Notes: generated by a model not told the origin, from the sequence alone. DNA of 64,000 nucleotides from Bemisia tabaci (GCF_918797505.1 NC_092797.1:38019372-38083371), one strand, 5' to 3'; positions 53,446 through 62,862 are shown, numbered from the stretch's first letter. A program made the numbers and translations.

Positions 53446-56400
53446 TTAGTCAGTTGGTAGCCGACAAAGCTTGGCCACGGGTCTTTTCAGGAGCTTATCA
53501 CGCACGCGAATCGTCGCGACGCGCGGCACCTTATCAGCGCCGGGATGAAGCTCGGTAACCCGCGCGAGGCTCCATTGCAGAGGAGGCATGTTGTCTTCAG
53601 CTACAACAACTACATCATTGACTTGAAGCGGCGGTGATTCCTGTGTCCAGCGTTGTCGGGTTTGCAATGTTGATAAATACTCCTTTGACCATCTCTGCCA
53701 CAGTTGTTGGGACATCTTTTGGATGTGTTGCCATTTTGAAAGTCTATTGCTAGGAGTATCTTCCCAGTTATATTCGGGGAGGCTGAGTAATGGTGCTCCA
53801 ATTCTGAAATGAGCAGGAGTCAGCGCCGTAAGTTCCTCTACATCTGCTGTGATGGGGCACAGCGGCCGTGAGTTTAGGACTGCCTCTATTTTGCATAGGA
53901 GCGTAGAAAAGCTGTCCATTGTTAATTTTTCGTCGCCCATGACTCGATGTAGATGAAATTTGACCGATTTAATTCCGGCCTCGCTTAGTCCATTAAAGTG
54001 AGGACCGGATGGAGGGCTGTGATGCCATGTTATTTGTCTATCGGCTAAACGAGATTTGAGTTTTTCAGTTTCGTCGCCTTCGGTTAGACACTTGTAAAGG
54101 TCTGAAAAATGATTCTCAGCACCTATGTAATTAGTGGCATTGTCGGAATAGATTTCTCGGCACAACCCTCTGCGGGAGGTAAAACGGTCCAGCGCCGCGA
54201 TAAATCCCTCTGCGGTTAAGTCAGTCACGGGTTCTATGTGCACTGCCTTAGTGCTCATGCAGATGAATAGGCAAATGTACGCTTTATACGCACGTGAGTT
54301 GCGCCGTTTGCTTTCTTTCAGGTGAAAAGGTCCGCCAAAGTCTGTGCTAACCTTTAGAAAGCATCGTGCTGGGACAACCCGTGATTTGGGCAAATTTCCC
54401 ATAATAGGAATACAATTGTGCGGTTTGTTTCGAAAGCATTTTACACATTTATGGAGCTGCGAACGAATAACATTTCTGGCAGCAATAATCCAGAATTCTT
54501 GAGAAATTATACTCTGTAGTAATTTTGGTCCTGCGTGCAAATGTAAGGCGTGAAAATGACGCACAATGATTTCCGTAAAATGGCATTTAGGTAAAATGCA
54601 AGGGTGTTTTGCTTCATAAGGCAGGTCAGAATGCGTTAGCCTACCCCCCACCCTGAGGACACATCGGGTGTCGATAAAGGGGTTTAGAGACGCTAATTTC
54701 GGAACGTGCTTATTTTTTTTGATTAACTCTAATTCCTCACTGAAATGTTGCCTTTGAACCTCTTTAATGATGATTAGTAGCGATTGTTTCAGTTCTTCAG
54801 CGGATAAGGGTCCAGAAACTTTTTCCTTGCTTCTGGCATTAGTAGGGAAGCGAAGAGCCCAAGCAATTATTCTCTGGAGCCTGGTTAAAGAGGACACTTT
54901 GTTAATTGTGTCGTACAAGTTTGGAAGTTTTTCCGTACTTACAAGAATTTTGACCTCAGGCTTAAGTTCTGGGACATCCAATTTACGTACCGCCGTGATG
55001 TTGGAAATAGGCCACTCCTGCTGTGGTTTTGTCAACCAAGCTGGGCCTTTCCACCACATTGTGTTATTTACCAAGTTTTGTGGTAATATTCCTCTGGAAG
55101 GAATATCGGCAGCGTTGTCGGCGGATGAGACGTGGAACCACGATTCAGTATGAATTGCGTCTGTAATGTTCACCACGCGATTTGCCACGTATGTTTTAAG
55201 TCTGAAAGCAGGGGTGGTCAACCAGGAGAGTACCGTTGTTGAATCCGTGAGCGCAACAATTTTCTCGATCTTATAAGGGGTTGGCTCCAAAGAAGTCACT
55301 GCCACGGGTATAATTTTGGCAAGAAGTTCGGCTCCGCATAGTTCCATTCTTGGAATACTGTGAGGCTTAGTGGGGCCTACCTTTGATTTGGCCATTAGCA
55401 CGTTCGAATCAAACCCTTCGTTTACAGGCACTCTTACGTAGATGGCTGCTGCATAGGCCTTTTGTGATGCGTCGGCGAACCCAATTAGAGTGATGCTTTT
55501 TGCGTCAGGGTTAGTGATTAATCTTGGAATTGTAAGATCATTTAACAAGTGAATCTGGCTGATCAAACAGCTCCAAGTATCTGCAATATCCGTTGGTACT
55601 GGATCGTCCCAGCCAATACCTAGATTCCATAGGACTTGTATTATCAATTTTCCAAGGATTATGGAAGGGGTTGCCCAACCCAATGGGTCAAAAACCCGAG
55701 CAATGTCGGATAAAATTGCTCTTTTTGTGAACTTTGACTTGAATTCAATTTTATTGTAAGAGAAGGAGTCCGTTACGGGTACCCATCTCAGGCCCAATAC
55801 GCCAAGTGAATTTTCAAGGAACCGATCAAAGTTCACGGAATCGGAGGATAAAGCAATATCATCCGTGGGCAAGCCTTCGAGTACCTCTTGATGACTGCTG
55901 GCCCATTGTCGTGGGGCGAAATGGCCCCGATGAAGCGCTTGGTAGATTCCATCTCTGAGTTTGATGGCGTCATCAATAGAGTCTGCTCCCGATAAGGAGT
56001 CGTCGATGTAAGTTTCTTCATTGATAACACGACGGACATCGTCTGGAAAGTCATGTCCTTCATCAATAATGAGTTGTTTCAAAACTCTATTCGCTAAGTA
56101 TGGGGCAGAAGCGGTGCCGTACGTTACCGTCTGCAATTCGTAGTCTACAACGGGATCACCGTTTTTCGACTCCCATAATATGTGTTGGTACTTTCGATCC
56201 TGAGGGCGGATAAGAATTTGTCGGAACATTTTGCACAGATCTGTCTTGAAAGCAATTCTATACGTCCGAAAGCGGATAATCAACTGTACAATGTCGGCTT
56301 GCAATTTCGGGCCGGTATATAATACTTGGTTCAGGCTAAGGCCTGAAGGCGTCGGCATTGACGCGTTAAATACTACCCTTAATTTTGTAGTTAGGCTAGA

Positions 56401-56967
56401 CTCTTTAATAACTGAGTGATGTGGAATATAGTACGCGGCCAGACCGTGACTTGTAGATGGTAGCATATGACCTAGATTTGCATATTCCTCCATAAATTCT
56501 GAATATTTGATCTGAACAGCAGGTGATTTTCGTAATCGTGCCTGAATAGCAATTAATTGCCGTTTTGCTAGTTCATACGAGCCTGTTAGCACAGGGTTAT
56601 CAGTTTTTAAGAGAATTGGAACCACATATTGCCCAGAAGGCTCACGGTAGTGGAGCGCTTGAAACATGTTTTCACAGATTTCATCCTCGGGACTTATGGC
56701 TGGCTTATGGCAGGGTTCTTCAGTCTGCCAAAACTTTATTAGAATTTCCTTCAGGAGTAGATCCTCAGTACAAATAAACGTTGCTTGATTTTTAGGAGAT
56801 TTGATGGTGGGGACCTTTCCCATCAACACCCAACCAAAGATGGTTTGAAGTCCGTGTCCTAGTTTGTTGGTTATCCTTCTCTTGTCGGATAAAATACTGC
56901 AGTAAACTTCAGAGCCAAGTAACATGTCAACTTTGGCGTTGACCGTATCAAAGTCGGGGTCTGCCAA
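53446..56967 (-). CDS. pol: BEL/Pao pol frame: RT, RNase H, integrase (1173 codons open)
   Basis: Replicates the element and inserts the DNA copy. Domains by residue of this open frame: end of protease 1-50; reverse transcriptase about 100-400, with catalytic Asp in KTDLCKMF (243) and YIDD (320-323); Pao-type RNase H about 490-625 (GFADAS, MELCGAELLA, ALTDST); integrase zinc-binding region H-H-C-C about 804-844; integrase core with Asp 876 (STDFGG), Asp 942 (SDNATNY) and Glu 996 (LSEAG); C-terminal DUF5641-like domain about 1080-1173. All catalytic residues are present and no internal stop is seen. The first codons are not a real start: the frame continues from protease coding through a one-base shift near 56970-56990. 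Stop at 53446-53448. Confidence 0.96.
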   Translation of the reverse strand: MADPDFDTVNAKVDMLLGSEVYCSILSDKRRITNKLGHGLQTIFGWVLMGKVPTIKSPKNQATFICTEDLLLKEILIKFWQTEEPCHKPAISPEDEICENMFQALHYREPSGQYVVPILLKTDNPVLTGSYELAKRQLIAIQARLRKSPAVQIKYSEFMEEYANLGHMLPSTSHGLAAYYIPHHSVIKESSLTTKLRVVFNASMPTPSGLSLNQVLYTGPKLQADIVQLIIRFRTYRIAFKTDLCKMFRQILIRPQDRKYQHILWESKNGDPVVDYELQTVTYGTASAPYLANRVLKQLIIDEGHDFPDDVRRVINEETYIDDSLSGADSIDDAIKLRDGIYQALHRGHFAPRQWASSHQEVLEGLPTDDIALSSDSVNFDRFLENSLGVLGLRWVPVTDSFSYNKIEFKSKFTKRAILSDIARVFDPLGWATPSIILGKLIIQVLWNLGIGWDDPVPTDIADTWSCLISQIHLLNDLTIPRLITNPDAKSITLIGFADASQKAYAAAIYVRVPVNEGFDSNVLMAKSKVGPTKPHSIPRMELCGAELLAKIIPVAVTSLEPTPYKIEKIVALTDSTTVLSWLTTPAFRLKTYVANRVVNITDAIHTESWFHVSSADNAADIPSRGILPQNLVNNTMWWKGPAWLTKPQQEWPISNITAVRKLDVPELKPEVKILVSTEKLPNLYDTINKVSSLTRLQRIIAWALRFPTNARSKEKVSGPLSAEELKQSLLIIIKEVQRQHFSEELELIKKNKHVPKLASLNPFIDTRCVLRVGGRLTHSDLPYEAKHPCILPKCHFTEIIVRHFHALHLHAGPKLLQSIISQEFWIIAARNVIRSQLHKCVKCFRNKPHNCIPIMGNLPKSRVVPARCFLKVSTDFGGPFHLKESKRRNSRAYKAYICLFICMSTKAVHIEPVTDLTAEGFIAALDRFTSRRGLCREIYSDNATNYIGAENHFSDLYKCLTEGDETEKLKSRLADRQITWHHSPPSGPHFNGLSEAGIKSVKFHLHRVMGDEKLTMDSFSTLLCKIEAVLNSRPLCPITADVEELTALTPAHFRIGAPLLSLPEYNWEDTPSNRLSKWQHIQKMSQQLWQRWSKEYLSTLQTRQRWTQESPPLQVNDVVVVAEDNMPPLQWSLARVTELHPGADKVPRVATIRVRDKLLKRPVAKLCRLPTD

Positions 56968-56989
56968 GTCTAGCGTGCTCCAAAAGTTT

Positions 56990-57847
56990 CTAACTTCCGA
57001 CGATATTTTGACTGAGGGGTAGACCGTCTGTGATGACTGGAATTATAATGGTTCTTACAAGCAATTTTGGATTATCCCGCTGACGGGGTTTTATTAAGCA
57101 CTCTACCGCTCCTAGAGATTTGACTGGTTTATCAGCCAGGCCCGTTATGCTGGCGCGATCGGTCAGAACAGGCAAACGGAGGCGCTGAGCGCAGTCTTTT
57201 GTTATGAATGATGACATAGCCCCGGAATCCAAAATGGCGCGGATATGTTGATATTCGCCATCAGAGTCTTTAATGGCAACTATTGCAGTGCCCAGTAAGG
57301 TTCTATGATTTTTCGCTGTAGGTGCGAGCAAATTTGCTACCATATTGCTCGAATTTTGAGACGTGGGCTGTTTAATCTTCTCTGTTTTGCTTACGTGGAG
57401 GAGAGTGTGATGATTCTTCATGTTACATTCCTTACAACTGAATTTGCTTTTGCATTCATTGGAGTGGCCTCCCAGGCAACGTGTGCATCTGTTTAGCTCC
57501 TTAACCTGTTCTGCCCTTGCGGCGGTAGTGAGACTCTTGAATGTGTCACATTTGTAGATAGAATGTGGTCCTTTACAAACAGGGCATTCTGATTTTTTTT
57601 GGTTTGTGTGGTTGAGGTAAACCTTGGATTTTGTAGGTTGAGTTTTTGTCTTCTCTTCCTTGTTAGTTTGATGTGGTTGAGGACTTGGAGTCTGAGTGAT
57701 TTCTGCTATCTTCGCTTGTTTGCGAAGGAAATCCATCAGCATTTTGAAAGTGGGAATAGTTGTTCCCTTGAGTTGATTCTCGAAGAGTTTCCTTAAATAG
57801 TTAGGTAACTTTTTTAAGGCGATGTTGAGTAGTATGAAGTCGTCCAA
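56990..57847 (-). CDS. gag-pro: BEL/Pao gag C-terminus and aspartic protease (285 codons open)
   Basis: The first 80 residues are the end of the Gag domain, then three Cys/His knuckles: C88-C91-H95-C100, C121-C124-H128-C132, and C138-C141 with His 146-151. Next comes a retropepsin-like protease with the active-site triad LDSGA at residues 206-210. It ends in a premature stop at 56990 just where the pol frame takes over one base out. Part of a gag-pol polyprotein. Confidence 0.9.
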   Translation of the reverse strand: MDDFILLNIALKKLPNYLRKLFENQLKGTTIPTFKMLMDFLRKQAKIAEITQTPSPQPHQTNKEEKTKTQPTKSKVYLNHTNQKKSECPVCKGPHSIYKCDTFKSLTTAARAEQVKELNRCTRCLGGHSNECKSKFSCKECNMKNHHTLLHVSKTEKIKQPTSQNSSNMVANLLAPTAKNHRTLLGTAIVAIKDSDGEYQHIRAILDSGAMSSFITKDCAQRLRLPVLTDRASITGLADKPVKSLGAVECLIKPRQRDNPKLLVRTIIIPVITDGLPLSQNIVGS

Positions 57848-57875
57848 ATTTTCGAATTTCAGGGCGTTGAGTGCT

Positions 57876-58415
57876 TCAACTGCGTCGTAGAGGGGTGTGC
57901 ACTAAATTCGTAAGTGTCGTTGCTGTTGTTGTTTGCATTGGAGGGTGACTGAGCACCGTTTCCAGCAGACTTGAGCCTAAAGCTCGGTCGTCTTGATAGT
58001 GGTCTATCAATGCTTTCCATACAATAGGATAATTGGCCTCTGTGATCTGAACATTCTTGACGTAGCTCTCGGCGTTGCCTTTCAGCGAAGAACTTAAGTA
58101 TTGTAGCTTCTGAGTCGAAGATAATAACTTATTGTCGTGTATTAGTGTCTTGAAGTTTTCATAAAACACAGGCCACTGGGTGCGCGTTCCATCGAAGGTC
58201 TTCAATTCTATCTTGGGGAGTTTGACTTCAGTGTTATGTCGAACAGATTCCGCGGATTCTGCTGTCTTGACGAGTTTCTTGCATTTTTGTACCATATATG
58301 CAACGGCGTGATAGAGTTCTTCATAAGCCCTGCACTTCTCCTTGTAGGAATCGGTGCACAACTTCTTCTCTGCTTCTGTAGAGGCCTGGGCTAACGAGTG
58401 TTCCCAGCACTTCAA
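57876..58415 (-). CDS. gag: BEL/Pao gag central domain (DUF1759-like), frame-broken
   Basis: Contains the signature PKIELKTFDGTRTQWPVFYE and YLSSSLKGNAESYVK, typical of the DUF1759 Gag region of Pao elements. The open frame actually extends upstream of 58415 to about 58515. It ends at a stop near 57876 while the next frame (ending 56990) picks up the continuation, implying a one-base length change around 57880-57910, next to a GAGGGG run. Confidence 0.88.
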   Translation of the reverse strand: MKCWEHSLAQASTEAEKKLCTDSYKEKCRAYEELYHAVAYMVQKCKKLVKTAESAESVRHNTEVKLPKIELKTFDGTRTQWPVFYENFKTLIHDNKLLSSTQKLQYLSSSLKGNAESYVKNVQITEANYPIVWKALIDHYQDDRALGSSLLETVLSHPPMQTTTATTLTNLVHTPLRRS

Positions 58416-58447
58416 CGCATAATTCTCAAAATCTGCAGAATGTTCTT

Positions 58448-58576
58448 CTATTTTTCCAGCTCGGACCAGAAAGTCTTCGGCTTGATTTCCCTTATATCCT
58501 TTGTAAAGTCATAGAGTCGTTGTAACCTATCGAATAGCTTTTCTTGTTGGACTTTAGCCGCTTCAAGAGTCGCCAT
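58448..58576 (-). CDS. gag: BEL/Pao gag N-terminal fragment with start codon
   Basis: ATG at 58576-58574 opens a 42-codon frame (MATLEAAKVQQEKLFDRLQR and onward), a coiled-coil-like N-terminus usual in Pao Gag, ending at TAG 58450-58448. The Gag frame continues one base out from within 58450-58515. It lies about 125 bp downstream of the 5' LTR, which suits a first gag codon. Confidence 0.8.
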   Translation of the reverse strand: MATLEAAKVQQEKLFDRLQRLYDFTKDIREIKPKTFWSELEK

Positions 58577-58683
58577 TGTGGAATCGTAGATAAGTCAAAA
58601 TGAGGGAACTGTATTACCGTCGCTGCATAACGGTTTGTAGCTATGTAAGAGCCTACAAGATTCTGGCTCTGATAACTAAGGTG

Positions 58684-58701
58684 ATCCGGCTCGGAGGACC
58701 A
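58684..58701 (-). other. Primer-binding site, tRNA-Tyr-like
   Basis: The 18 bases that directly abut the 5' LTR read ATCCGGCTCGGAGGACCA on the + strand, which has the form of a tRNA 3' end (T-stem CCGGC, acceptor TCGGAGG, discriminator A, CCA). It resembles animal tRNA-Tyr (human ends ...CCGGCTCGAAGGACCA). The - strand therefore gives TGGTCCTCCGAGCCGGAT as the primer-binding site. tRNA identity is inferred from memory of the tRNA-Tyr acceptor stem. Confidence 0.8.
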
Positions 58702-59630
58702 TGTCGCGTATCTTATAGTTTCGGAGGACCAGGGTCTAACCAGGAAAAATGGATGGGCGCTCTCAGAACCACGATGACGTCAATGACAGTCGGATGCGGA
58801 TTTCATCAGCGAGCGCCCATGGAAAATAAATATAACGGTAACATAAAACGCATAAATAGCCTTGACCGGCGTATAACTTAAAATATCTTCAGGACAATAA
58901 AGACGTGAACAATGAAGTTTGTGAATGTATCAAGCAAAGAAAACAGGTCCCTGTGCAGCCTTGACCGGGCCGTGCTCAAAAAGGAAATGAAAGTGACATC
59001 TGGAAATAAAAGAATATACTTGTGGTCAGTTCAGAGAGGTGGCAGCTTTGACCAGCGTACCGAGAGGGTGACGAGAAAGTGGTAGCTTTAACCAGCGTAC
59101 CAAGAGATGGAGACAAAGTGGTAGCTTTAACCAGCGTACCAAGAGAGTGAAGAGAAAGTGGTAGCTTTGACCAGCGTACCAAGAGATGGAGACAAAGTGG
59201 GTAGCTTTAACCAGCGTACCAAGAGAGTGAAGACAAAGTGGTAGCTTTAACCAGCGTACCAAGAAAGTGAAGGGAAAGTGGTAGCTTTGACCAGCGTACC
59301 AGGAGATGACAGCTTTCACCAGCGTGCCGAGAGGAGTGAAGAGGAAAGACTGGCGCTTGTCTGACTGACCGCATGGGTTTTTTATAGGAGTGGTTGCATA
59401 ACCGTCAATGTGTTATGCAACGAGGCATAGTGGTTACGCAACTAGTCACGTAACCAGATCTTATATAAGCTTATCTTATATAAGCTTATAGCGCATTGTT
59501 GCCTCACTGGGCGAATGAACATAAAGGAAACTTCTAAAAAAGGAGTTCACTGGGTGAAAAACACTTAGAAAACGGTAGAATGAACGCAAAGAGTAACTTC
59601 TAGAAAATGGGCATGTCCTATGCCCCTACA
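58702..59630 (-). repeat. 5' LTR of the BEL/Pao element (929 bp)
   Basis: Same ends and content as the 3' LTR. Length differences from it: one extra A near 58745, an extra GC near 58967, one G near 59201, one A near 59346 and one T near 59381. The tandem array is at about 59038-59330 and the TATA-like duplication near 59458. Confidence 0.96.
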
Positions 59631-59635
59631 TAAAC
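59631..59635. other. 5-bp target site duplication (right), TAAAC
   Basis: Second copy of the duplication at 52144-52148, directly after the CCTACA end of the right LTR. Confidence 0.9.
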
Positions 59636-59842
59636 CATGAAAAAAATAATATGCTGTTTTGGCACATAGGATGCCAAAAATTTGTCTGGTGATCCCAAGA
59701 TGCTGCTTTTACTGCCCTCGCAGTTCACTTTACATTCTATGAATGCAAATTCAACTGCGTGGGCAATCAGGGTGCGTCCTAGGATCATCAGACACTTTTT
59801 TGACATTCTAGGTGCTAAAACAGCGTACCATTTTTTTCAGTG
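59636..59842. mobile_element. TIR element (CATGAAAAAAA / TTTTTTTCAGTG ends)
   Basis: ATGCTGTTTTGGCACATAGG and GTCTGGTGATCC pair with GGATCATCAGACAC and CTAGGTGCTAAAACAGCGTA. About 207 bp. The right end matches the CACTGAAAAAA type seen at 41882. The BEL element landed exactly beside its left end. Confidence 0.75.
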
Positions 59843-60049
59843 TATTTATCTTGAAAAAGAATTTCGGGGAATGTATATCGTCTTTTTGTTGCACTGGCCT
59901 GATATGACGTAGAGGTCTATCTCGTAAAATCAAGTGTTATCGTTCACGAAAAATGCGCCTCTGATTTTTAAGGTGGGCTATTTCACCAGCTTTTTTCTTT
60001 GAATGATTATCTCAGGAACATCTTCGCATATTTTTTATCAAGGAAGTTG
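59843..60049. other. Interior of the older TIR element, right side
   Basis: No recognisable coding or repeat sequence. Confidence 0.5.
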
Positions 60050-60253
60050 AACCGGATCTCCTACTTACTTTTTACCCTTCAATTGCGGCGGACAGCAATA
60101 TAATCAACACCAGAGCCCGAATAGTTATCTCATCAGCGCCGTCCATATTTTTTTCTGTTCTTCAGTACATGGAATGTCAAATGGTGCCCATCGGCACCAG
60201 GGCTGGAAAAACAGTTGCTCCGATTCCAACGTTGCAGATTTCTTGTTATAATT
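60050..60253. repeat. Right inverted terminus (about 205 bp) of the element hosting the BEL insertion
   Basis: Inverse of 51633-51837: CAATTGCGGCGGACAGCAAT, ATCAACACCAGAGC, GAATAGTTATCTCATCAGCG, AGGGCTGGAAAAACAGTTGC and GTTATAATT. Flanking target duplication not determined. Confidence 0.85.
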
Positions 60254-61123
60254 ACCTTTAACCAAAGAACGACCGACGATTGTCTTCGCTTGCGCATACG
60301 ATTTTTTTCTCTCTTTTCTAATTTCATGGTTTTTTTCTGTATATAGTGTTGCCATGACCAAGAAAATGTATACACAAAATTTGAAATAAAGTATAGGATC
60401 ATTGGGCATTTGCTAAATTTAAAATATCTGTATTATTCGGAGAACATCTTGCTGGGTGATAAGAACGCGTTCGCGACGGGTGCACCCGCGAGTATTTTAA
60501 AAGTGTTTTATAGTAAATTTTAGTAAATTTTAACAATATGAGATGTGACTGTTAGTGTTTACCAAATCGAAGTCGAAGTGACCTGATGATGATGATTGAC
60601 ATCGAAATAGCTATCGTCTGAAAACCGGATAAAAAGTGATCGGAAGAAAGGTACTTTCATCAACATAATGCAGCCCGATAAAAAGAAGTTCAACTTTAAA
60701 TCTTGCTGGAAGTTCAACGTACCCAGTCAAAAATTAAACACAAAATTTCCTCACCACTTTTATAGTAAAAACGATGATCTATGCAATGGTGATCCGAGAG
60801 TTGAATGTTATTGTTCAGAATATGAAATTATAAGATTGAAGGAATATGAAATCGAATCAGGCATATTAATCATGCTTCTGATGTTTCTTATTTTTCAGTA
60901 TGGGTGAAAATGTCATACTGCTTCAACATCCGGTTTCTCGACTCAAAATTTTCAAAAATCTATCAGAAATAGGTCATGCGTATCGATTTCTGTCAGATTC
61001 AAAAAGAAAAAGGAGCAAGGAGGGATATGCTCGGAGTTTAGACAAAGGGACATTTTCAAAAGCAAATCAGGGATCAGGGCGGGAGCTCATGATGTCGAAG
61101 CCCGTAATGCAGTCGTCACTCAC
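60254..61123. other. Intergenic, no recognised feature
   Basis: AT-rich. Two frames of about 80 residues (60668-60907 and 60900-61145) lack family features and splice context. Confidence 0.5.
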
Positions 61124-61267
61124 GAGATTAGAGTACAGGGAATGACAGGGACCCCGCGACACGGTTGTGACACCATCACGATCCGAGGAGAAATCGTATG
61201 AAATTTCGAGGGTTTCGTCCGGATCGTCGGCAACGGGCCGCGGCGACAACACCAACGACAAGTCGGT
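61124..61267 (-). CDS. Candidate internal exon of an unidentified gene
   Basis: On the - strand an acceptor-like TTGACTTCGCAG ends at 61268, followed by 48 open codons and then GTGAGT (61123-61118), a strong donor. The translation is compositionally protein-like and acidic (VADDPDETLEISYDFSSDRD, then VTTVSRGPCHSLYSNL), with GC-rich third positions, unlike the surrounding AT-rich DNA. Without the donor the frame runs on to a stop at 61067. I recognise no family. The residue before the donor is C rather than G, and the polypyrimidine tract is weak, so this could still be chance. Confidence 0.35.
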
Positions 61268-61765
61268 CTGCGAAGTCAATTTAATTTTTTATTTCGCAGC
61301 TCACGTTAAGACCCGCTTTCAATAGCAAACACGCAATTTTCTCAGCAATCACGATCGCTCCGAATCCTTTGAGGTGCTCCGTGCGACACATCTTATTCTG
61401 TCACTCCTTTATTTCTAATTATAAATTCATTTTTCAGAAACACCCATTTCCATCTCCATTTTCCACATGAAAGGGCTCCTTTGAGAGCGAGAAAATGAAA
61501 AATGGAGAAAGCGCGCCCGCCGGGGGAGGTTGCCGACACATTCCCGATCCCGGGCGGCGCACATTGGTCGAATCAATCAAAATGCTCGGACATGAAATTT
61601 TCAACTAAAACTGCAAATTTTGACGTTTTATTCATCTCATTTCGAATTTTAAGGGGTGTTTCTAACAGAATATCTCACGAGAAAACCAACGGAGGCACTT
61701 TAAAATATCCAAAGTTTTATATGAAAGAGAGAGAGACACAATAGCCCGAATGCCGACAACAATAA
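61268..61765. other. Intergenic, no recognised feature
   Basis: Mixed composition with a short GC-rich segment near 61505-61565 (GCGCGCCCGCCGGGGGAGGT). No exon called. Confidence 0.5.
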
Positions 61766-62042
61766 AAACACACTAAAATACAAAAAAACAAATGGGTAGG
61801 TATACAAGGCTAGAGGAGACATAAAACAAACCAGGACGTTTCGGGCCAATGACAAGCCCATTCTCAACTAGAACAGAATCTAAAAAAATGTAAAAATTAA
61901 ATGCATGCTCATTTTCTCTTTTGAATTTTTACATTTTTTTTAGCTTCTGATGTTCCAGTTGAGAATGGGCCGAAACGTCCTGGTTTGTTTTATGTTACCT
62001 CCAGCCTTGTATACCCATTTGTATTTTGTATTTTAGTGTGTT
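61766..62042. repeat. Inverted repeat with CGAAACGTCCTGG arms
   Basis: ACACTAAAATACAAAAAAAC, GTATACAAGGCTAGAGGAG and CCAGGACGTTTCGGGCC on the left pair with GGCCGAAACGTCCTGG, CCAGCCTTGTATACCC and TTTGTATTTTAGTGT on the right. Arms are about 110 bp. The GTTGAGAATGGGCC-GAAACGTC wording resembles the conserved 3'-end motif of many invertebrate retroposons. Non-coding. Confidence 0.82.
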
Positions 62043-62639
62043 TTTATTGTTTTGTATGAACGGAGTTATAAGCGTTTAAAGTTTCCAAATTTTGTCCGAC
62101 TTCTCCAATCGACCCGCTCCATTGTGCGGAGCAGAGGAGAAAATGCTCAAGTGCCGAGCCAGCTAAGTTTTCCGAGGAGCTGAAAGATAAAAGCCGGCGT
62201 TCGCGTTCGCGTTCGATCCTCGGTTTTTCCGAAGCACTTACGTTTAAATAGGTGCCCTTTACACCCTTTTCCATTCCTTGGCTGCTTTGAAATCACCTCC
62301 TGCGGTGCGATGTCAGTCATTGTCGCCATCGCTCCCAGGAACAATAGAGCGTTTTAGCGTTACGCTCCGAAATCGATTTATTTGCCGGCCCCGGCCCCGA
62401 CTCATATTTTGCCTCGATATTGGTCCTCGGTGATGTGATCTCTCTCCCAGATATGAGTTCATGGCCCCTGTTCTTAGTCATTTCCACTCGATCATTACAC
62501 CGAAGAAACATCAAATGTATGGCCGTCTGGAGGAAAAAGGGGGTTTTAGTGCCGAAAATATCAAAATGGATCTGTTGCATATGGGTGATGCAAATAAATG
62601 GATAGATGAGAGAAACCAAGAAGTGGTACGAACTGTATG
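62043..62639. other. Intergenic, no recognised feature
   Basis: Overlapping 60-126 residue frames on both strands have no recognisable motifs. 62200-62215 carries a short GCGTTC repeat (CGTTCGCGTTCGCGTTCG). Confidence 0.5.
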
Positions 62640-62862
62640 TAACGAGGTGGAGAAATGGTGCTGGGTCTACACCATTTTGCGGGGAAAACAAAGCCAAGAT
62701 GTCCCCAAAGAAGTCCTTTCTCTGACCCCTCAGTTCTGTGCTGATACTCTTCGGAGTTAAAAAAATGTATTTTTGACTCTAATTATAATTTTATGAACTT
62801 CTTGGCTTTGTTTTCCCCGCGAAATGGTGTGGACCCAGCACCCGCATTTCTCCACCTTGTTA
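62640..62862. mobile_element. MITE, 'TAACGAGG...GCTGGGTCTACACC' family, copy 3
   Basis: TAACGAGGTGGAGAAATGGT, GCTGGGTCTACACCATTTTG and CGGGGAAAACAAAGCCAAG pair with CTTGGCTTTGTTTTCCCCG, CGAAATGGTGTGGACCCAGC and TTTCTCCACCTTGTTA. Best-preserved of three copies (others 2354 and 29533). Confidence 0.88.

Larger units (their letters stand above)
52149..59630 (-). mobile_element. Full-length BEL/Pao LTR retrotransposon (7482 bp)
   Basis: Order on the - strand: 5' LTR (59630-58702), primer-binding site, gag, zinc knuckles, aspartic protease, reverse transcriptase, RNase H, zinc-binding integrase with C-terminal domain, polypurine tract, 3' LTR (53071-52149). Protease-RT-RH-IN order and the Pao-type RT with YIDD assign it to BEL/Pao. 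There is no envelope-like frame after integrase. The normally single gag-pol frame is interrupted at three places (about 58450-58515, 57876-57910 and 56967-56992). Near-identical LTRs and an intact duplication indicate recent integration, so the interruptions may be sequence errors rather than decay. Confidence 0.95.

Noticed and set aside
54767..55153. 128-residue + strand frame
   Set aside because: Antisense shadow of the pol gene; no own features.
58684..58701. tRNA gene
   Set aside because: Only the last 18 bases of a tRNA are present and they abut the LTR, which is the expected primer-binding site, not a gene.
60668..61145. Two + strand frames of about 80 residues
   Set aside because: Low-information, Lys/Ile-rich AT-driven translation with no homology I recognise and no promoter or splice context.
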